Source: Legionella beliardensis (lineage in GTDB: Bacteria; Pseudomonadota; Gammaproteobacteria; Legionellales; Legionellaceae). From it: a DNA stretch of 64,000 nucleotides. The stretch spans positions 328,501-392,500 of the forward strand of contig NZ_UGNV01000001.1 in assembly GCF_900452395.1 (NCBI RefSeq). Direction: 5' to 3'. The position numbers and the translations under genes were made by a program. This document shows, one piece after another, positions 36,283 through 44,943 of the stretch. The notes under the pieces are model-generated. The model made no database searches and was not told the DNA's origin. It saw only the letters and a program-made list of their open reading frames with translations. Positions within the stretch are counted from its first letter, which is position 1, and the number at the start of each line of letters is the position of its first letter.

Positions 36283-36756
36283 TTAATAAGGACTAATAAG
36301 TATATCTAACGTATGAATGATTAGTGGGGAAGCATGGGCCGGATTCGCAGTGGCAACGACAGCGGTAAATTCAAGCTTTCTGTGTATTTGTGGTACGATA
36401 AATGATTGATGAACTCGCCAACAGCTCGCTTCACCACACTCTTCAGGAGCCACAATCTCTGCAGGCAATATAGACTCTGGCTGAAAGACAATCTGTTGTC
36501 CACGTAAGTTATTTTCTACCTGATTACCAAGATAGCGATTTAAAAAAGTGGACATAGAACGCCACGCTTGATGTTTATAATGTCTATGAACATTGGCTGC
36601 TTCAGAAATTTTTTCATGATGGCCAGCAGTTAAGGTGGTCATTAACGTTTGCTCAGTCCATTCACTGATTTGCTGGGGGGTATAAGCATATAGGCCATGA
36701 GGTAGAAGGAGACAGATAGTGAGAAAAAAGCCAGGTAAGTGAAATCTTTTCATCAT
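36283..36756 (-). CDS. IcmL/DotI-like periplasmic protein, second copy
   Basis: Exported protein of about 157 residues. Signal peptide to GLYA, then ISEWTEQTLMTTLTAGHHE, YKHQAWRSMSTFL, CWRVHQSFIVPQ and LEFTAVVA. It aligns along its length with the protein at 25745-26185 (W-T-x-Q-T-L, A-W-x-x-x-x-x-F-L, W-R-V-x-Q, F-x-A-V-V). An extra cysteine pair (EECGEASC) could form a disulfide. ATG 36756 has AGGAG 5 bases upstream; 36774 is a weaker start. Confidence 0.7.
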   Translation of the reverse strand: MMKRFHLPGFFLTICLLLPHGLYAYTPQQISEWTEQTLMTTLTAGHHEKISEAANVHRHYKHQAWRSMSTFLNRYLGNQVENNLRGQQIVFQPESILPAEIVAPEECGEASCWRVHQSFIVPQIHRKLEFTAVVATANPAHASPLIIHTLDILISPY

Positions 36757-36919
36757 CGAAGCTCCTTTATTCATTAAATTTGAATTAGTATTTACCTCTT
36801 GTCAAACCCACATTCCTTCATAACTATATTAGTTTCATTGTTGGTTATAAATTTGAATAAATCAATGTGTAGCGCTGTTTTTTATACTTACCCGTAAAAT
36901 AGGTAGCCATTAATTATCT

Positions 36920-37693
36920 TTATTCTCTTAAGCCCACGCCTTTTTTTAGCAGAATTAAGTTAAGAATAATGAGTGCAATAATTATTACGCAAATAATGCT
37001 CATAGCAAGTGTCACATTAACTTCTTCTTGGCCAATCATAGCATGTCGTATCGCATTAACCATGTATAAAATAGGATTAAAATGTGATATTTTTTGCCAA
37101 AATAGCGGTAGCATATTTGTTGAATAAAACACGCCGCCAAGATAGGTTAAAGGGGTTAATACAAAGGTTGGAATAAGCATAACATCATCAAAATTACGAG
37201 CAATCATAGCATTAGTAAAGCCAGCTAATGAAAAGAGGGCTGAGACTAAGATAATAACTAAAATGGAAAGTAGCATATTATCAATCTGCATGGGCATAAA
37301 AAAGCTAGCTACCAGCATCACTAAGATGGCTACAATAAATCCTCGAATTATTCCGCCTATTATATAGCCAAGTAATAACAGACCATTATGCACAGGACTT
37401 ACTAAGATTTCTTCAATACTTTTTTGAAAGCGTACACTAAATAATGATGTTGAAACATTACCATAAGCATTAGTAATGACAGACATCATGACTAAGCCTG
37501 GCGCAATAAAGGAAATATAATCTACCCCTTGTATAGGGCCAATACGACTACCAATCAAACGGCCAAATATTAAAAAGTAAAGTGTAGTGGTAATAACAGG
37601 AGGTAGAAAAACCTGACTTGCTATGCGAAACATGCGTACCACTTCGCGCCTTACAATAGTATAAAGTGCGATTAATTGCTGATTAATGGTCAT
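36920..37693 (-). CDS. yadH: ABC-2 type exporter permease (YadH-like)
   Basis: Six-helix inner-membrane permease of 257 residues. The N-terminal IVRREVVRMFRIASQVFLPP, the loop FQKSIEEILVSPVHNG and NPILYMVNAIRHAMIG are typical of the YadH/ABC-2 family. Its start overlaps the ATPase gene by 11 bases, so the two subunits are co-translated. Substrate unknown. Confidence 0.88.
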   Translation of the reverse strand: MTINQQLIALYTIVRREVVRMFRIASQVFLPPVITTTLYFLIFGRLIGSRIGPIQGVDYISFIAPGLVMMSVITNAYGNVSTSLFSVRFQKSIEEILVSPVHNGLLLLGYIIGGIIRGFIVAILVMLVASFFMPMQIDNMLLSILVIILVSALFSLAGFTNAMIARNFDDVMLIPTFVLTPLTYLGGVFYSTNMLPLFWQKISHFNPILYMVNAIRHAMIGQEEVNVTLAMSIICVIIIALIILNLILLKKGVGLRE

Positions 37694-38597
37694 GATTAAT
37701 TAAATCCAAAAAAAGTTCCTCTAAGCGATTCGTTTTATTTCTTAAACTATGAATAAGGACACCTCGTTGGCTTAGCTCTGTAAAAACATCATTTAAGCTT
37801 ACATGATTGTCAATACGGAGCTCAAATGTATGCGCATCAATTATTTCCGGTTCAAAGGGGAGTAGTGGTGGTAATTTATCGAACGGGGTTTGCGTTGTGA
37901 ATACTAAGGTTTGATGGTGCAAGCTGGTGAGTAGTTTTTTCATTGAGGTGTTTTTAATAATCTCACCTTTATCTATAATAGCAATATTTTTGCATAATTG
38001 TTCTGCCTCTTCTAGATAATGAGTTGTTAAGATTATTGTCGTTCCCAGGGCGTTGGTTTGCTTGAAAAAATCCCACATGCTGCGTCTTATTTCAATATCA
38101 ACCCCCGCCGTGGGTTCATCAAGAATTAAAACTTGGGGTTTATGAATGAGAGCTCGCGCTATCATCAAGCGTCGTTTCATGCCGCCCGATAAATGGCGTG
38201 CAATCGTTTGCCGTTTTTTCCATAGTCCTAACTGCTGTAAAAGCTCATCGACTCGTGGTTTGGCTAGGTGTCTTGCAATACCATAAAATCCTGCTTCATT
38301 AAGTAAAATTTGCTCACACGTCTCAAAAATATTTAAGTTAAACTCTTGTGGAACGAGCCCTATGCACGATTTGGCTTGGGCGGGCTGTTGATCAAGATCA
38401 TAGCCACATATTTTAACCGTGCCTGATGTTTTAGTTAAAAGGGTAGTAATAACGCCAATGGTTGTTGATTTACCAGCACCATTTACACCTAAAAGAGCAA
38501 AAAAGTCGCCGGCCTTTACTGTTAAATCAATACCTTTTAGTGCCTGCACACCACTTTTATAAGTTTTGCACAATTGTTTAATTTCAAGAGCGTACAT
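37683..38597 (-). CDS. yadG: ABC transporter ATP-binding protein (YadG-like)
   Basis: A 304-residue ATPase. Walker A GVNGAGKSTT, Q-loop LVPQEFNLN, signature LSGGMKRRLMIARA, Walker B VLILDEPTAGVD, switch His in TTHYLEEAE. The C-terminal 80-residue extension (TPFDKLPPLLPFEPE ...) matches the YadG/CcmA-type family. Pairs with the overlapping permease downstream. Confidence 0.9.
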   Translation of the reverse strand: MYALEIKQLCKTYKSGVQALKGIDLTVKAGDFFALLGVNGAGKSTTIGVITTLLTKTSGTVKICGYDLDQQPAQAKSCIGLVPQEFNLNIFETCEQILLNEAGFYGIARHLAKPRVDELLQQLGLWKKRQTIARHLSGGMKRRLMIARALIHKPQVLILDEPTAGVDIEIRRSMWDFFKQTNALGTTIILTTHYLEEAEQLCKNIAIIDKGEIIKNTSMKKLLTSLHHQTLVFTTQTPFDKLPPLLPFEPEIIDAHTFELRIDNHVSLNDVFTELSQRGVLIHSLRNKTNRLEELFLDLINHDH

Positions 38598-38695
38598 AAA
38601 TTCTCATAGCTAATGTCTATTATCGCATTATCAATACAGTATTTTGCAAAATAACATAATTTGTTGCTATTAAATAGAAATAACCTCGTTGTGCG

Positions 38696-38828
38696 CTAAA
38701 TTGAAACATCACTAAATTCATTGCTTTCGTCTTCTGATTCGTAAGGCTTAACAGCGTCTCGTATCCTAGCTAACTTTGCAGCAATCTCGGGATTATTAAA
38801 TAAGCCTATAGGGCTAAGTTTTTTTTTT
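38696..38828 (-). other. alternative-frame C-terminal extension behind an A10 tract
   Basis: The gene at 38806-39732 ends just after a run of ten A (plus-strand T at 38819-38828). If one A is added, the reading frame continues for 40 more residues: LSPIGLFNNPEIAAKLARIR, then DAVKPYESEDESNEFSDVSI, with a stop at 38696-38698. The new segment repeats the SPGLF...motif found just upstream and ends in an acidic tail. It could be expressed by transcriptional slippage, be phase-variable, or mark a recent one-base deletion. Confidence 0.55.
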
Positions 38829-39732
38829 CTAAATCCATGGGTACGGATGGTATTTGCGCTTCGCGCTCGGCTACTTTCCTTTTTAATTCACTCAGAAAAT
38901 CATTTGAACCAAATAAACCTGGGCTAGGTTTTGATTTTGACCCATTTCCTAAATTTACTTTATTAATAATTGGTGGTTTTGGAGGTGTTGGAGGCTTTGG
39001 ACTAGGTGGTAAATTGGTGATTATCTTGGTAACACTGCTAAGAGGTAATTGCTCAGTTTTATTGGTTGCTGGCAATGGCTGTTCAGATAAGTTTTTTACA
39101 GGTGTAACTAGCTCTTTTGATGCTACAAGCCCAGAATTCATTAGAGTATCTAGGGTGGCAATATTATCTTTTAATTTTTCAAGAATAGGTCCTGCGGCTG
39201 ATAATTTTTCCCATTGATTTTTAGACGCTTCGAGCGCTGCAACTTGCTCTCTAAGAAGCGTATTTTGCTCTTTTAATAAATTCCTTTCTTTTTCTAGGCA
39301 ACTAATTTGATCATTAAAGATAGCTTTTTCAATCTGGTGTGCTTTTTGTAAATTTCCTACGGCACGTTGTAAGTCATTTAACATATTCATGTTATGTTTA
39401 GCTTCTGGATTTATTTCAATAAATACGCCCTCAGTGAGGTAAATATAACTGCCGTTATCAGGATAATACTCACTAAGAAAGGTAGTAAATAAGGTAAAAA
39501 AACAGGGATCGGGGGTTGCGTAACGTACGGCAGTAATAGCTAAGATAGAAATTAGAGTTTTCTCATCTAATAAACTTTCATTGTCTTTGATACAAGTTAA
39601 TATAATTTCTAAATTGTTTTGAAGATCTTCAAAGTGAGCATCTTTTTTACGAAAATAGGTTCCTATACCTTTTTGAGAATAATCCTCAACTAATTTCGTG
39701 GTTAACTCAATAAAGTGTGGCGAAAGCGGCAT
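38806..39732 (-). CDS. coiled-coil/polyproline protein, possible actin-binding effector
   Basis: A 308-residue protein with a modular layout: helical N-terminal region (1-115), coiled coil (about 117-176, LEKERNLLKEQNTLLREQ), linker, polyproline (241-255, PPSPKPPTPPKPP), then SPGLFGSNDFLSELKRKVAE at 270-289, which looks like a WH2/G-actin-binding helix (L-x-x-L-x-x-x-(V/L)-A-x-R). ATG 39732 is preferred because AAGGAG lies 6 bases upstream; an ATG at 39765 has no good SD. The annotated frame ends right after an A10 tract and probably lacks its true C-terminus. Actin binding is inference from architecture. Confidence 0.6.
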   Translation of the reverse strand: MPLSPHFIELTTKLVEDYSQKGIGTYFRKKDAHFEDLQNNLEIILTCIKDNESLLDEKTLISILAITAVRYATPDPCFFTLFTTFLSEYYPDNGSYIYLTEGVFIEINPEAKHNMNMLNDLQRAVGNLQKAHQIEKAIFNDQISCLEKERNLLKEQNTLLREQVAALEASKNQWEKLSAAGPILEKLKDNIATLDTLMNSGLVASKELVTPVKNLSEQPLPATNKTEQLPLSSVTKIITNLPPSPKPPTPPKPPIINKVNLGNGSKSKPSPGLFGSNDFLSELKRKVAEREAQIPSVPMDLEKKNLAL

Positions 39733-39986
39733 TCCTAGCTCCTTAAGAACGTTCCCTTCTTGCATTTAATACTAACCTGAAGTGCGCGTCAATTAGACAT
39801 TGCTAAGATTTATAAAAACTAATGACTAATACGCGCTCACCAATCAAAATTTTTGCTTAAATTAATGACGGTTTTAGCAAAAATTATAGAAAGGTAGTAC
39901 TAAGTCAGGCACAATGGGTTGTATCACTTCTTAAGTAGTCTTTTAAGAAGCTAAAGATAATTTTAGTCTAAAATTTAGGAGAAAAT

Positions 39987-40928
39987 TTGGAACTGGATGT
40001 TATTCACTATAATGAATTATTAAATTCCTCGTTGTCTATTGCTAACCTAGAAGAACCCTTATTAAAGAAAGGAATTATAGGTATCAGTCATGTTCCTGGG
40101 TTTGAGCAAAAATATAACGAATATATTAAAGTAGCGCGGCAATTTTCTCTGCTTGCAGAATCAATTAAACAGCAATATGCGCCTAATCGCGATGCTGGCA
40201 TAACTGAAGGCTATGAAATTGGTGTTGAATGGTTTAAAAATTTAAAGGATGAGTGGCAAATTGATACCCAGAAAGCATCCTATTATGCTTGTGTGCCTGA
40301 TCAACCATTAAATAAATGGCCAACGGAAGTAAATCTCAAAACAGCTTACCTTGCGCTGGGTGAATTGATATTTACTGTAGGCAAACAATTACTAAACAAA
40401 ATGGGATTAAACGATTCCGTTCAGCTTAATCATGAACTACTTACAGGATATGGAAGAATGCTGCATTATCATGGGAGCCAAAATGGGCCTGATAGTCATG
40501 AGGATTGGTGCGGAGCACATCACGATCATGGTCTATTTACTGGCCTAATTCCAGCTGCTTATTTTCACCAAGGATCAGAAATTGAAGAACCTGAGAACAC
40601 AGGCTTATACATCATGTCTAATAATAGCAAGGCATTTGAAAAGGTTAAACTACCTAACAAATCAACATTATTATTCCAAGTTGGAGAATTTGGCCAACTC
40701 CTATCTAATGATCGTTTTATTGCTACCAAACATATGGTTAAAAAAGCACCAGTAGGTGTTGAGCGATTTACTTATGCCTTATTTTATTCTCCAGATGAAA
40801 ACATGTTGATCAAGCCAAATTCAATATTAACTAACGATTTAAGATACCTTGAAAATCAAGATATTAAAGGGTTTATCAATTATAAACGTTGGTCTAAGGC
40901 TTCCCTTGCAAGATATCGCGCTAAATAA
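39987..40928 (+). CDS. 2-oxoglutarate/Fe(II) oxygenase of the isopenicillin-N-synthase type
   Basis: A 313-residue double-stranded beta-helix oxygenase. Iron ligands H178-x-D180 (GAHHDHGLFTGL) and H249 (ATKHMVKKAP), with the 2-oxoglutarate arginine at R260 (ERFTYALFY). The N-terminal GIIGISHVPGF is typical of the plant/IPNS-type branch. TTG 39987 is the start: AGGAG sits 5 bases upstream. Substrate unknown. Lone gene, followed by a split-Nudix gene 75 bases on. Confidence 0.78.
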   Translation: MELDVIHYNELLNSSLSIANLEEPLLKKGIIGISHVPGFEQKYNEYIKVARQFSLLAESIKQQYAPNRDAGITEGYEIGVEWFKNLKDEWQIDTQKASYYACVPDQPLNKWPTEVNLKTAYLALGELIFTVGKQLLNKMGLNDSVQLNHELLTGYGRMLHYHGSQNGPDSHEDWCGAHHDHGLFTGLIPAAYFHQGSEIEEPENTGLYIMSNNSKAFEKVKLPNKSTLLFQVGEFGQLLSNDRFIATKHMVKKAPVGVERFTYALFYSPDENMLIKPNSILTNDLRYLENQDIKGFINYKRWSKASLARYRAK

Positions 40929-41003
40929 CTTACTATGTATTGTTGTTGAAAAAATCTCCATTTTATTGATAATGAGCATTCCTTAACCATTTTTAGAAGA
41001 TTT

Positions 41004-42062
41004 ATGAGAGCAAAAGAAGAGGAAATATGCCGGTTACTCGATGGGCTTGCTATAACCATGTTTGGTAAGCGAATTCATAACCCTAATGGTGAAAGAAGAA
41101 AATTTTACGACATTCATCCCTACACCAAACAAGGAACAGGCGTTTCCTGTACTATTTCTTATACAGATGCTGAAACGGGTGTTATTTATATTCTGGGTGG
41201 GAAAAAAAGAAATAAAATCCAATATGACCAGATAGGTGGCTATACACGTGGCCAGGGTCCAGAAAACAGTGAATTACAATTTGATAAGCGCAGTGATGAT
41301 GAAAGAGATAGGGATGAAGAAGCTATCATTGGAAATTTAAATGCTGTTACTATTTCCGAGCAAGAAAAGCCCTCATCTTCTAGTCAGGCAACTCAAGCTT
41401 ATACTTTAAAGCAATTAAAAGATGCGTCTAACGAGGGTTTTTTGCAACAGCAAGCTAATAAATTAGGTAAAAAGATTAATCCCTTGTTAATGAAGTCATT
41501 CCTTTTTAGCTCAGGCATTAATTATTCTAATGATTATAATGCTTGGGATACGGCTTTAAGAGAAACAAAAGAAGAAACTGGTCTAAATTTAGAACATTGT
41601 AAACCCCATGAACTCTATACTTCAGATGATTTTGGCATTACCAATGAAGAACGTTTACATACCAAGGTGACTCATTATTTATTTCACCTTGGGCGCTTAA
41701 AAGAGCCTCCTGCCGTACAAGCTGGCAGTGATTTAGAAATTGTTCATTGGCTACCGTTGCATCAGGTTAATTTAGAAGCAAATACACTAAATGAAAGGCC
41801 AATAAGGCAAAGTTATCTATTGCAAACGCTACCACGAGCAGTAAAAAAAATTAGAGAGCTAGAGTTAGCTGAAGTGACAGGTAATGTGTTTACTAAGTAT
41901 AAAAATATTAAGGAAGCTACTCTGGCTAATCCCTATACGTGGGAAGCGCATCTTAATCATCAACGCATTCTAAAAAAAGCGAAAGATTTAAGTGCAAAGA
42001 TGCAGTCTTTCTTAGAAAACGAAGCTAATGCTAATGACTCACAACCTGGGCTTTCGCTATAG
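41004..42062 (+). CDS. Nudix-like hydrolase with a split Nudix box, possible effector
   Basis: A 352-residue protein. Beta strands SCTISYTD and YILGGKKR lead to QIGGY (76-80), the usual start of a Nudix box. The catalytic RETKEETGL (186-194) comes only after an insertion of roughly 90 polar residues (about 88-176). The upstream Glu of the canonical GX5EX7REUXEEXGU is missing (Tyr at that spacing). The C-terminal helical tail ends in SQPGLSL, like the GLSLS end of the LRR-like protein. The remaining motif suggests hydrolysis of a nucleoside-diphosphate-linked substrate, but activity is uncertain. Confidence 0.68.
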   Translation: MRAKEEEICRLLDGLAITMFGKRIHNPNGERRKFYDIHPYTKQGTGVSCTISYTDAETGVIYILGGKKRNKIQYDQIGGYTRGQGPENSELQFDKRSDDERDRDEEAIIGNLNAVTISEQEKPSSSSQATQAYTLKQLKDASNEGFLQQQANKLGKKINPLLMKSFLFSSGINYSNDYNAWDTALRETKEETGLNLEHCKPHELYTSDDFGITNEERLHTKVTHYLFHLGRLKEPPAVQAGSDLEIVHWLPLHQVNLEANTLNERPIRQSYLLQTLPRAVKKIRELELAEVTGNVFTKYKNIKEATLANPYTWEAHLNHQRILKKAKDLSAKMQSFLENEANANDSQPGLSL

Positions 42063-42084
42063 ATTAGGCCCCTATAAGCAAGCT

Positions 42085-42117
42085 AGGTAAGCAAAAATAT
42101 ATATTTATTGCTTGCCT
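42085..42117. other. hairpin after the Nudix-like gene
   Basis: AGGTAAGCAA / TTGCTTGCCT, nine of ten pairs, with an AT-only loop. It lies directly before the stronger hairpin at 42123-42150 and may act with it. Confidence 0.4.
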
Positions 42118-42122
42118 AACGT

Positions 42123-42159
42123 CGTATAGGCTTGCGTACCCGCCTATACGTTTAAATTT
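42123..42159 (+). terminator. probable intrinsic terminator of the Nudix-like gene
   Basis: Perfect 9-base stem CGTATAGGC / GCCTATACG (42123-42131, 42142-42150) with a 10-base loop, followed by TTTAAATTT. It lies 60 bases after the stop codon. Confidence 0.55.
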
Positions 42160-42251
42160 CCTCATGCTAATTCATAAGATGAAAGCAATGACTATTATTT
42201 TCTTTATATAAATCATATTCTAAGAAAATTAATAATTACTTATAAGTTAAT

Positions 42252-43328
42252 ATGATTTGGCCTAATAAATTGCTTAAAAAAATTGGTATAACATATCCGA
42301 TAATTCAAGCACCAATGGCTGGTGGCGCTACAACGCCAGAGTTAGTTGCTGCTGTGTCTAATGCTGGAGGATTGGGTTCCTTAGGCGCAGGTTATATGTC
42401 ACCAAATGATATTAGACAGGCCATAAAAAAAATTAGAGCGTTAACTACTAAGCCCTTTGCTGTCAATCTTTTTATTCCTGGGCCCTATCAAGTATCAGCT
42501 TCTAAAATTGAGAAAGCGCTTAAGGATATTAATCAATGTTGTCCTGAATTAGAACTAGAAATAAGTGCTATCGTTGAACCTTATGCACAACCTTTTGATA
42601 AGCAAATGAAGGTGCTTATTGAAGAAAAAATTCCGATTTTTAGCTATACCTTCGGGACATTAAGCCCTGAATGGATAGCACAGTTAAGAAAAAATAATAC
42701 AATTTTAATTGGCACAGCAACAACATTAACTGAGGCACAATTACTGGAAGAAAGTGGGATTGATGTAATTGTTGCACAAGGCGCTGAAGCGGGCGGGCAT
42801 CGTGGAACTTTTATAGGTAGAGCAGAAGATGCATTAATTGGACTACTTAGCTTGCTACCGCAATTAGTAGATCATATTACAATCCCTATTATTGCAGCAG
42901 GAGCCATCATGGATGGCAGAGGGATCATGGCAGCAATTGATTTAGGTGCTTGCGGCGTTCAAATGGGAACTGCTTTTTTAACCTGTCCTGAATCCGGTAT
43001 TCCAGAGGCCTATAAAAAAATTCTATTAGAGCAACAAAAAGATAATACGGTATTGACCCACGTTTTTTCTGGAAAAATGGCACGTGGTATACGTAATAAA
43101 TTCATTGAATGCATGAGTGAAAAATATATTCTTGACTATCCCGTACAAAACGCCCTAACAACCATGATGAGGAAAAAAGCAAAAGAAAAAAATAACAGCG
43201 AATTTATGTCTTTATGGGCAGGACAGTCAGCCAATTTATGTAGAAAAATGACTGCAGAAGAATTAATCAGGATTTTAATTGCTGAAACAGAAAATGTTGC
43301 TAAGCAATATAAATCGTTAAATTCGTAG
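42252..43328 (+). CDS. nitronate monooxygenase family protein
   Basis: FMN-dependent TIM-barrel enzyme of 358 residues (2-nitropropane dioxygenase type). N-terminal YPIIQAPMAGGATTPELVAAV, the catalytic His region GAEAGGHRG, and phosphate-binding GAIMDGRGIMAAIDLGACGVQMGTAF seen as shorter pieces. Oxidises toxic alkyl nitronates such as propionate-3-nitronate in the known family. Lone gene; no RBS is obvious at the ATG. Confidence 0.9.
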   Translation: MIWPNKLLKKIGITYPIIQAPMAGGATTPELVAAVSNAGGLGSLGAGYMSPNDIRQAIKKIRALTTKPFAVNLFIPGPYQVSASKIEKALKDINQCCPELELEISAIVEPYAQPFDKQMKVLIEEKIPIFSYTFGTLSPEWIAQLRKNNTILIGTATTLTEAQLLEESGIDVIVAQGAEAGGHRGTFIGRAEDALIGLLSLLPQLVDHITIPIIAAGAIMDGRGIMAAIDLGACGVQMGTAFLTCPESGIPEAYKKILLEQQKDNTVLTHVFSGKMARGIRNKFIECMSEKYILDYPVQNALTTMMRKKAKEKNNSEFMSLWAGQSANLCRKMTAEELIRILIAETENVAKQYKSLNS

Positions 43329-43369
43329 ATTAGATAAGCAATTTCATGTGCTTACTTGCGCAAATCAAA

Positions 43370-43747
43370 TTAAACAGTATGGCTTAGTTGGATAATATTC
43401 ATTAATTCAATGGAGATTATATTAAGCTGGGTGGTAACTAGTTCTATGTCTTTAGGATATGCACATTGTGCTTCATCAAGCTTCTCGAGTGATCTTACAG
43501 CCCAGTACAGTTTTCCACTTGCAGCCCAAGGATCGTTTTGTAAGATTTTATCTCTGGTAAAGCGGGTATCGTCTGCTGCAATTTTTAATGTGAGGGCACA
43601 ATGTGTGTTTTCATTGATGGTTAGATTATCTAGCCGTTTAATTAATGTATTACAACGTTTTGCTAAATGTTTTATCTGCGCATCAGGCATACTAAAGGCT
43701 GTTATGGTGAATAAGAAAAGTAAAATAGTAAGAGCTTTATTAATCAT
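43370..43747 (-). CDS. small exported hypothetical protein
   Basis: A 125-residue protein with signal peptide MINKALTILLFLFTITAFS and a helical mature part with three cysteines (KRCNTL, HCALTL, QCAYPK). RBS GGAGG lies upstream of the ATG. Function unknown; convergent with the nitronate monooxygenase gene. The overlapping plus-strand open frame 43410-43751 is judged a shadow. Confidence 0.65.
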   Translation of the reverse strand: MINKALTILLFLFTITAFSMPDAQIKHLAKRCNTLIKRLDNLTINENTHCALTLKIAADDTRFTRDKILQNDPWAASGKLYWAVRSLEKLDEAQCAYPKDIELVTTQLNIISIELMNIIQLSHTV

Positions 43748-43805
43748 TTAATCCTCCATGAATTATTTATTATAACTATACAACTTTTAAGCGTTTTGAT
43801 TAAAG

Positions 43806-44414
43806 TTAAATAATTGTATTAGAAAAATCTTTTGTTTTCATCCAGCCTGTAATGCTAAGTCTATTTTTAGTGGTTTTATGGACTTCATGAGGTAAGGTAC
43901 TTAAGAAGCAAATAAAGCGATTCCATTTAGGAGAAATCGAAATCATGATTTCATTTTGCTGATTATAAAGGGTTAGGTGGCCGCCGAAGTTATCTTGCCA
44001 ATTAGGATTAAGATAATAGACAAAAGAAACTTGTCTAGTGTGTTTACTACGAAACTGATCAATATGTTTACGGTAAAAGGAGCCAGCTTGATATAAGGCA
44101 AAATGAGTTTCAAATTCTTCTAAACCTAAATAAAGTTGCTGATTTAAAAGCGTTTTAATTTGCGTGATCACTTGCCAAAATGGCGTTATATTAGGAGACT
44201 GTTCGTCTAGCCAAAAAATCTTATCCGATCGTATCGTGTTATTAGCCGCAGCATGAGCCTGATTACCTATCTTAGCGGCTTGAAATTGATGATTGGCTGC
44301 CAGCTCTAGTGCAGTGTTTCTTAATATTAAAGCAGTTTGCTCATCTAAAAAGTGATCGCTAATATGAAAGCCTTGCTCGCAGAGCTGATCTAATAAAAGA
44401 TTAGGGTTTATCAC
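43806..44414 (-). CDS. 2-oxoglutarate/Fe(II) oxygenase, SM-20/prolyl-hydroxylase type
   Basis: A 202-residue oxygenase. Iron ligands in YRKHIDQF and LPHEVHK, and the 2-oxoglutarate Arg/Lys region NRLSITGWMKT close to the C-terminus; also GGHLTLYN. Related proteins hydroxylate prolyl residues on ribosomal protein or EF-Tu, but the substrate here is not known. Unlike the oxygenase at 39987 it belongs to the P4H branch. Confidence 0.85.
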   Translation of the reverse strand: MINPNLLLDQLCEQGFHISDHFLDEQTALILRNTALELAANHQFQAAKIGNQAHAAANNTIRSDKIFWLDEQSPNITPFWQVITQIKTLLNQQLYLGLEEFETHFALYQAGSFYRKHIDQFRSKHTRQVSFVYYLNPNWQDNFGGHLTLYNQQNEIMISISPKWNRFICFLSTLPHEVHKTTKNRLSITGWMKTKDFSNTII

Positions 44415-44484
44415 AAGAAGAACGTATTAAATAGGAAGCATTTTAAGCAAAATTTGCTTTTTTACAAGAGCTAGCAGGATAGAA

Positions 44485-44766
44485 TTAACGGCGCACCGGA
44501 ATGCAAGGCGCATCAACAAATTCATCATTTATTTTGAGTACCATATTAATACTGCGTCGATGATACCTGGAAAGAATGTCAAAATTAGCTGGTGTCACAT
44601 AACCATAGCTACTGCCACAATAAACAAGTGATGTCGCCCACCTAGTCGGTTTTGCAGAAATTGGAATATCGCACTCCCAACGGAAGCGAGTTAAGTCACA
44701 GTTAGCAAAGGCTAGCTGTAAAGGAATAAAACATAGCAATATAGTAATTTTTATTTTATGCATCAT
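44485..44766 (-). CDS. small exported cysteine-containing protein
   Basis: A 93-residue protein: signal peptide ending AFA-NCDL, then a compact domain with four cysteines (NCDL, WECDI, VYCGSS, APCIP), likely two disulfides. The start is ATG at 44766 or the adjacent ATG at 44763, which has the better spacing from AAGGA. Function unknown. Confidence 0.68.
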   Translation of the reverse strand: MMHKIKITILLCFIPLQLAFANCDLTRFRWECDIPISAKPTRWATSLVYCGSSYGYVTPANFDILSRYHRRSINMVLKINDEFVDAPCIPVRR

Positions 44767-44943
44767 CTTTCCTTGCTTTGCATATATATCGACTTTTTAT
44801 AGAGACTCTTTAATTTAAATTTATTTATAAATTTAAATGCCATACTGTTCTTAATGGTCAATTATTGTTTTAATGACTAATAAACATATCAATATTGGGT
44901 TAGGCTTTATTCTTCGTATAACAAGGATTCAAGGAGGAGTAAC

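Noticed and set aside
43410..43751. 113-codon plus-strand frame opposite the small exported protein
   Set aside because: The minus-strand frame has a signal peptide and RBS; the plus frame has neither.
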